Positions 14,665 to 18,055 of a DNA stretch of 18,055 nt are shown in pieces. Under the pieces are notes generated by a model. It made no database searches. It saw nothing but the letters and a program-made list of their open reading frames with translations, and was not told the DNA's origin. Position numbers and translations under genes: made by a program. Each line of letters opens with the position of its first letter. Position 1 is the stretch's first letter. Source of the DNA: Rhodobacteraceae bacterium UBA2553 (GTDB lineage Bacteria; Pseudomonadota; Alphaproteobacteria; Rhodobacterales; Rhodobacteraceae); contig DDMF01000082.1 of NCBI GenBank assembly GCA_002340515.1, positions 4,786 to 22,840 on the forward strand, in the 5' to 3' direction.

Positions 14665-14688
14665 CACGTTTCATACATAAAATTTGGC

Positions 14689-15609
14689 TTACACAGCCAA
14701 ATTGGGGATGATCTGCTTTTTGCGGCTCATGATGCCGGGCAGAACCACGGTGTCGCCGGTGACAGTGGCGCCAAAGCTTTTCTCGGCCACGGTTTTGACC
14801 AGATCGTTGGGGATAAACAGGGTGGCTTCTTCGTTCAGGATGTCGACGACAAACAGCAGCACCTGGTCCAGCTCGTCTTCTTTGGCGACATCTTCAAACG
14901 AAGCCATCAGCTCGTCTTTGCGGTCCAAAATCATTTTCGGCGCGGTGGTTTCCAACACGCCCACGCGGAATTTGGTGCCGGAGACTTCGAACACTTTGCT
15001 GTCGAGGCGGCACAGTTCAGCGGCGGAGAACGCAGACACATCCGATTTCGCCTCAAACATTTCGGAAGCATATTCTGAGATGTTGATGCCCAGATCAGCG
15101 GCCAGTTTTTCGGTCACGGCACGGTCGTGATCGGTGGTGGTGGGTGAACGGAATTCCAGCGTGTCTGACAGGATACAGGTCAGCGCGGCGGCCTTGATGT
15201 TGTCGGGCATTTTTGCCGCATCATCACCCATCAGGTCGATCATGATGGTCGCGGTGCAAGCCAAGGGGCGGATGGTGATGTCGATCGGGCCTTTGGTCTC
15301 AAGCCCGCCAACCAGCTTGTGGTGGTCGATGATCGCTTGCACATCCGCGCCATTGATGTTGGCGGGCAGTTCGGCCGGGTTGTTGGTGTCGACAACCACA
15401 CAAGCTTGTCCGTCGGCCACGTCTTCGATGATTTCGGGCATCTCAAAGCCCCAGCGTTTCACCATAAACTGGGCTTCGGTGTTGGGGGTGCCCAAAAGAA
15501 CGGGCTTTGCGTCGACGCCTTTTACTTCGTTCAGATACCAGGCCCAAATGATGGGCGAACCGGTGCTGTCGGTGTCGGGGGATTTGTGGCCGAATACAAG
15601 TGTGGTCAT
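14689..15609 (-). CDS. ppaC: Manganese-dependent inorganic pyrophosphatase (family II)
   Basis: Hydrolyses pyrophosphate to phosphate in the cytosol, driving biosynthetic reactions. The 306-residue protein has the DHH-fold metal ligands of family II enzymes: His8, Asp12 and Asp14 in FGHKSPDTDS, the VVVDTNN aspartate, and the DHH motif in AIIDHHK. The C-terminal DHHA2 domain ends with VLPGIMSRKKQIIP, which contains the substrate-binding SRKKQ. The frame is open back to 15747, but I chose ATG at 15609 (MTTLVFGHK), the usual family start. The longer N-terminus is proline/arginine-rich and begins at the edge of the octamer array. The ribosome site is weak. Confidence 0.94.
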   Translation of the reverse strand: MTTLVFGHKSPDTDSTGSPIIWAWYLNEVKGVDAKPVLLGTPNTEAQFMVKRWGFEMPEIIEDVADGQACVVVDTNNPAELPANINGADVQAIIDHHKLVGGLETKGPIDITIRPLACTATIMIDLMGDDAAKMPDNIKAAALTCILSDTLEFRSPTTTDHDRAVTEKLAADLGINISEYASEMFEAKSDVSAFSAAELCRLDSKVFEVSGTKFRVGVLETTAPKMILDRKDELMASFEDVAKEDELDQVLLFVVDILNEEATLFIPNDLVKTVAEKSFGATVTGDTVVLPGIMSRKKQIIPNLAV

Positions 15610-15746
15610 GGGGGCATTCCGTCTTTGCAATAAGGAGTTTTGTGGCCTTATAGGGGGGGGCTGTGGTCTTGTCACCTGTGTTCGCGCTGACATTTGATGG
15701 ATGGGGTGCGATCTATTATTTGATTGACGCGAGGTGTGGTGTTTCA

Positions 15747-15850
15747 TTTTCTAGAAAACCAGAAAACCAGAAAACCAGAAAACCAGAAAACCAGAAAACC
15801 AGAAAACCAGAAAACCAGAAAACCAGAAAACCAGAAAACTAGTTTTCTAG
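15747..15850. repeat. Octanucleotide tandem array with palindromic ends
   Basis: AGAAAACC is repeated ten times perfectly from 15753 to 15832, followed by an eleventh copy ending in T (15833-15840). The left border is the palindrome TTTTCTAGAAAA (15747-15758) and the right border the 16-bp palindrome AGAAAACTAGTTTTCT (15833-15848), so CTAGAAAAC occurs inverted at both edges. The unit length is not a multiple of three, and such perfect arrays are prone to slipped-strand change. It lies between ppaC and the DUF2161 gene, ending 27 bp before the GTG start, in its likely promoter or leader. Confidence 0.92.
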
Positions 15851-15867
15851 TATGAGCCGGGGGCCCC

Positions 15868-16530
15868 GTGGGCAAAATTGCTGAAACAGATTTGTATGAT
15901 CCGGTGAAATCCTGGCTTGAAGCGCTGGGGTATGAGGTGAAGGCTGAGGTTGGTGCGGCTGATGTGATGGCACTCCGCGACGGTGGCGTGCCTGTGGTGG
16001 TTGAGTTGAAAACCGGGTTTTCCCTGACCCTCTTGCAACAGGCCGTGGCCCGACAAGCCATCACAGATCACGTTTATGTCGCGGTGCCGCGCTGGGCGGG
16101 TAAGGCGGGGTGGCGGACGTTTAAGGGCAATATTGGCCTGTGTCGCCGACTTGGCTTGGGCGTGCTGTCTGTGAAGGTGAAAGAAGGGGCTGTACAGGTG
16201 CATTGCGATCCGGCCCCGTTTCAGCCGCGCAAGTCCAAGGTAAAGTCGGCGCGCCTGTTGGGCGAGTTTGCCAAGCGCGAAGGGGATCCCAACACGGGGG
16301 GTACGCGCGGTAAAATCGTCACGGCCTATCAGCAAGAGGCAGAGAAGCTGGCGGCACATCTGGCCAGACATGGTCCGATGAAAGGGGCGGATCTGGTCAA
16401 AGCCACCGAGGTTTTGCGCGCCACGCGGATGATGGCGGACAATCACTATGGTTGGTTTGAACGGGTTGAGCGTGGGGTGTACGGGTTGACGGAAAAGGGT
16501 CAGGTCGCGGCCAAACAAATCCCCAAGTAA
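15868..16530 (+). CDS. DUF2161 protein, PD-(D/E)XK nuclease-like
   Basis: A 220-residue protein that fits DUF2161 (PF09929, sometimes named putative phosphodiesterase). The N-terminal ~110 residues look like a PD-(D/E)XK fold: a helix DLYDPVKSWLEALGYEV, then Asp32 in GAADVMAL, the ELK triad in VVVELKTG (46-48), and the following helix LTLLQQAVARQA. The C-terminal part looks like a winged-helix domain (GPMKGADLVKATEVLRATRMM, then WFERVERGVYGLTEKG). This suggests DNA or nucleic-acid cleavage, but no activity is established. The start is GTG at 15868: an in-frame stop at 15853 blocks earlier starts, and GGGGG precedes it at 4-5 bases. The octamer array ends 27 bp upstream. Confidence 0.82.
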   Translation: MGKIAETDLYDPVKSWLEALGYEVKAEVGAADVMALRDGGVPVVVELKTGFSLTLLQQAVARQAITDHVYVAVPRWAGKAGWRTFKGNIGLCRRLGLGVLSVKVKEGAVQVHCDPAPFQPRKSKVKSARLLGEFAKREGDPNTGGTRGKIVTAYQQEAEKLAAHLARHGPMKGADLVKATEVLRATRMMADNHYGWFERVERGVYGLTEKGQVAAKQIPK

Positions 16531-16540
16531 TCTGACAATT

Positions 16541-16554
16541 TTGATCGGGATCAA
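16541..16554 (+). promoter_or_regulatory. FNR/FnrL-type binding site
   Basis: TTGATCGGGATCAA is an exact match to the FNR consensus TTGAT-N4-ATCAA. If it works as a class II site at -41.5, transcription would begin near 16589, about 20 bases before the peroxidase ATG at 16609. Peroxidases of this type are known to be FNR-activated under low oxygen in Pseudomonas and Paracoccus. A dissimilative nitrate-respiration regulator could use the same site. Confidence 0.85.
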
Positions 16555-16608
16555 TTTTCTTTTACACGAATCAGATGTAAGCACGTCTGAACGGTAAAGG
16601 AGAGCGTG

Positions 16609-17730
16609 ATGCGTGGTTTGGCTATTTTACTTGCACTCGGGCTGGCAACCCCTGTTTCGGCGCAAGATACGCTCGAAAGCTTGGGCGAGGCGCTGTTTTT
16701 CGATGTGAACCTGTCCAAGAACCGCACCCAAAGCTGCGCGACTTGCCACGATCCGGCTTATGGCTTTGTGGACCCTCGTGAAACCGAGGTGGGCAAGGCG
16801 GTGTCTTTGGGCGACGATGGGGAAAGCTTGGGGGACCGCACGGCGCCAACGGCCGCCTACGCGATGTTCACTCCCGACTTTTCGCAAGTGGATGAAAAGA
16901 TGTGGGTTGGCGGCATGTTCTGGGATGGCCGCGAGGCGGATTTAGCTGGTCAAGCGGGTGGCCCGCCGCTCAACCCCATTGAGATGGGCATGCCCGACAA
17001 AGCATCCGTGGTCGCGCGCCTATCCGAGAACTCTGACTATGTATCCAGCTTTCAGGCGCTGTTTGGTGAGGGGATCCTGAACGACACCGAGGCCGCCTAC
17101 GGCGCCATGACCCAATCCATCGCTGCCTTTGAGAAAACCAAGTTTTTCGCGCCGTTTGACAGCAAATATGACCGGTTTTTGAAAGGCGAAGTGACCCTGA
17201 CCAAAGAAGAAGAGCTGGGGCGTGTACTGTTCTTTTCTGAGCAATTCACAAACTGCAATCTGTGCCACCAATTGCGCGTCTCACCGCTGGCGCAAGATGA
17301 GACATTTGCAAACTATGAATATCACAATATCGGTGTGCCTGCGAACAAAGTTGTGCGCGCGGCAAATGGGGTAGACGGCCCGGATTTGGGGTTGCTGGCG
17401 AACCCCGCTGTGACCAGCGCCGCCGCAGGAGGGCGGTACAAAGTACCCACATTGCGCAATGTGGCGGTGACAGGGCCCTATATGCACAACGGTGTTTTTG
17501 CGGATCTGCGTACGGTTGTCCTGTTTTACAACAAATATAACTCGCTTGCGAAAGAACGTCAGATCAATCCCGAAACAGGCAAGCCCTGGATGATGCCCGA
17601 AATCCCGCAAAACCTCGCGGTGACCGAGCTGACCCATGGTCCCGCGCTGGACGACAAACGCGTGGATGCATTGGTCGCCTTCATGAAGACGCTGACGGAT
17701 CAGCGGTATGAGCATCTGCTTGAGGAGTGA
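16609..17730 (+). CDS. Di-haem cytochrome c peroxidase (CcpA/MauG family)
   Basis: A periplasmic enzyme of 373 residues that reduces hydrogen peroxide with electrons from cytochrome c or, for MauG-like members, oxidises proteins. A signal peptide (MRGLAILLALGLATPVSA) ends near residue 18. Haem sites are CATCH (43-47) and CNLCH (216-220). The family signatures MFWDGRE near 103-109 and KVPTLRNVAVTGPYMHNG near the C-terminus, with its distal-ligand region, are present. I chose ATG at 16609 over GTG at 16606 because AAAGGAG lies six bases upstream of the ATG. A perfect FNR box at 16541 implies induction when oxygen falls. The next gene starts two bases after its stop. Confidence 0.93.
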   Translation: MRGLAILLALGLATPVSAQDTLESLGEALFFDVNLSKNRTQSCATCHDPAYGFVDPRETEVGKAVSLGDDGESLGDRTAPTAAYAMFTPDFSQVDEKMWVGGMFWDGREADLAGQAGGPPLNPIEMGMPDKASVVARLSENSDYVSSFQALFGEGILNDTEAAYGAMTQSIAAFEKTKFFAPFDSKYDRFLKGEVTLTKEEELGRVLFFSEQFTNCNLCHQLRVSPLAQDETFANYEYHNIGVPANKVVRAANGVDGPDLGLLANPAVTSAAAGGRYKVPTLRNVAVTGPYMHNGVFADLRTVVLFYNKYNSLAKERQINPETGKPWMMPEIPQNLAVTELTHGPALDDKRVDALVAFMKTLTDQRYEHLLEE

Positions 17731-17732
17731 TT

Positions 17733-18055
17733 TTGAATTTTGAAGAAAACTTTGAGCATGAAATAGATCGGTTGGCCCGCGAGTTGCCGCATGTTGAGGC
17801 ACTTCGTAAACAAATATTGAAATGCATTCCTTGTTCTGCAGCTGCGAGAGATGAGCTGGAACAGATGCAGATGGCTGATCTTTTTGTTAGCTATTTTAAT
17901 TGGGTAGATCGTTTGATTGCGCCACGGGTGCGCCAAGTTGTGGTTTGGGATGGGTTTGAAGAGCAAAATTATACCCATGAGCAAAGGAGCGCGCTTGTTG
18001 ATATTGTACGCATCAGCGAGGCTGGTGGGGATTTGAGAGAGGTGGTCCTAGATTT
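17733..18055 (+). CDS. Unrecognised protein, N-terminal part (runs off the window)
   Basis: The frame is open from a TTG at 17733 to the right edge, at least 107 codons, with no stop. GAGGAG (17722-17727), inside the end of the peroxidase gene, is placed five bases before the TTG, so the start is well supported and translation probably coupled. The visible protein begins LNFEENFEHEIDRLAREL and continues with an acidic, charged helix pattern (RDELEQMQMADLFVSYFNWV), then VRQVVVWDGFEEQNYTHEQR. I do not recognise a family. Its base composition is clearly richer in A and T than the peroxidase gene before it, which suggests recent transfer or a different origin. Confidence 0.7.
   Translation, partial: MNFEENFEHEIDRLARELPHVEALRKQILKCIPCSAAARDELEQMQMADLFVSYFNWVDRLIAPRVRQVVVWDGFEEQNYTHEQRSALVDIVRISEAGGDLREVVLD

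Noticed and set aside
14453..14680. Plus-strand frame of 75 codons after the aspartoacylase gene
   Set aside because: It starts inside the upstream gene, runs through the terminator hairpin and has no family features or ribosome site.
15610..15747. N-terminal extension of the pyrophosphatase
   Set aside because: The extra residues are proline- and arginine-rich, not family-like, and the ATG at 15609 gives the standard start.
15852..15884. Ten-codon upstream frame (ATG at 15852) overlapping the DUF2161 start
   Set aside because: No ribosome site precedes it, and so short a frame arises easily by chance.
15744..16064. Minus-strand frame encoding a repeated FWFSGFLV pattern
   Set aside because: It is produced by translating the octamer array and the antisense of the DUF2161 gene; no ribosome site or family features.

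Overview
The window looks like a piece of chromosome from a marine alphaproteobacterium of the Roseobacter group (Rhodobacterales). The codon use is moderately GC-rich. The protein set fits the group: HAD TIGR01459 family, MaoC hydratase, RibF, YcgN, DUF2161, an H-type lectin and family II pyrophosphatase. A perfect FNR-type box stands before a di-haem peroxidase. The organism call is inferred from protein character, not from a database match.

Layout. 2-1080: the end of one polar amino-acid ABC permease and a complete partner permease, overlapping by ATGA. 1081-1577: a 497-bp gene-free, repeat-rich region. It holds two inverted copies of a ~100-bp TA-bounded MITE-like element, with a four-unit, 32-bp-period A/T-rich array between them. 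1578-3189: a TetA-like MFS efflux pump and a small H-type lectin protein, closed by a bidirectional terminator shared with prs (minus strand, 3265-4278). 4385-5858: a TTG-started DsbA-fold isomerase and an alpha/beta hydrolase. 10158-5908 (minus strand): a run of HAD phosphatase, PhaJ-like hydratase, ribF, Dabb protein, YcgN-family protein and threonine aldolase, with very short gaps from ribF onward. 10307-10606: a small unknown protein divergent from mgtE.

10689-14487 (plus strand): a tight operon of mgtE, a RimB-like retropepsin-fold protease, a RimK-type ATP-grasp glutamate ligase, and an aspartoacylase/succinylglutamate desuccinylase-family zinc enzyme. The last three suggest a module that adds, trims and possibly deacylates glutamate or amino-acyl tails. 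A hairpin terminator separates it from ppaC (minus). 15753-15840: an octanucleotide tandem array with palindromic ends directly before a GTG-started DUF2161 gene. This is a candidate slipped-strand switch. 16541-16554: a perfect FNR box precedes a periplasmic di-haem cytochrome c peroxidase. The window ends inside an unrecognised, visibly more AT-rich gene (17733 onward) with a TTG start and a GAGGAG ribosome site.

The most unusual material is the MITE/32-bp-repeat island upstream of the efflux pump, the octamer array at the DUF2161 gene, and the RimB-RimK-aspartoacylase operon linked to a magnesium transporter.
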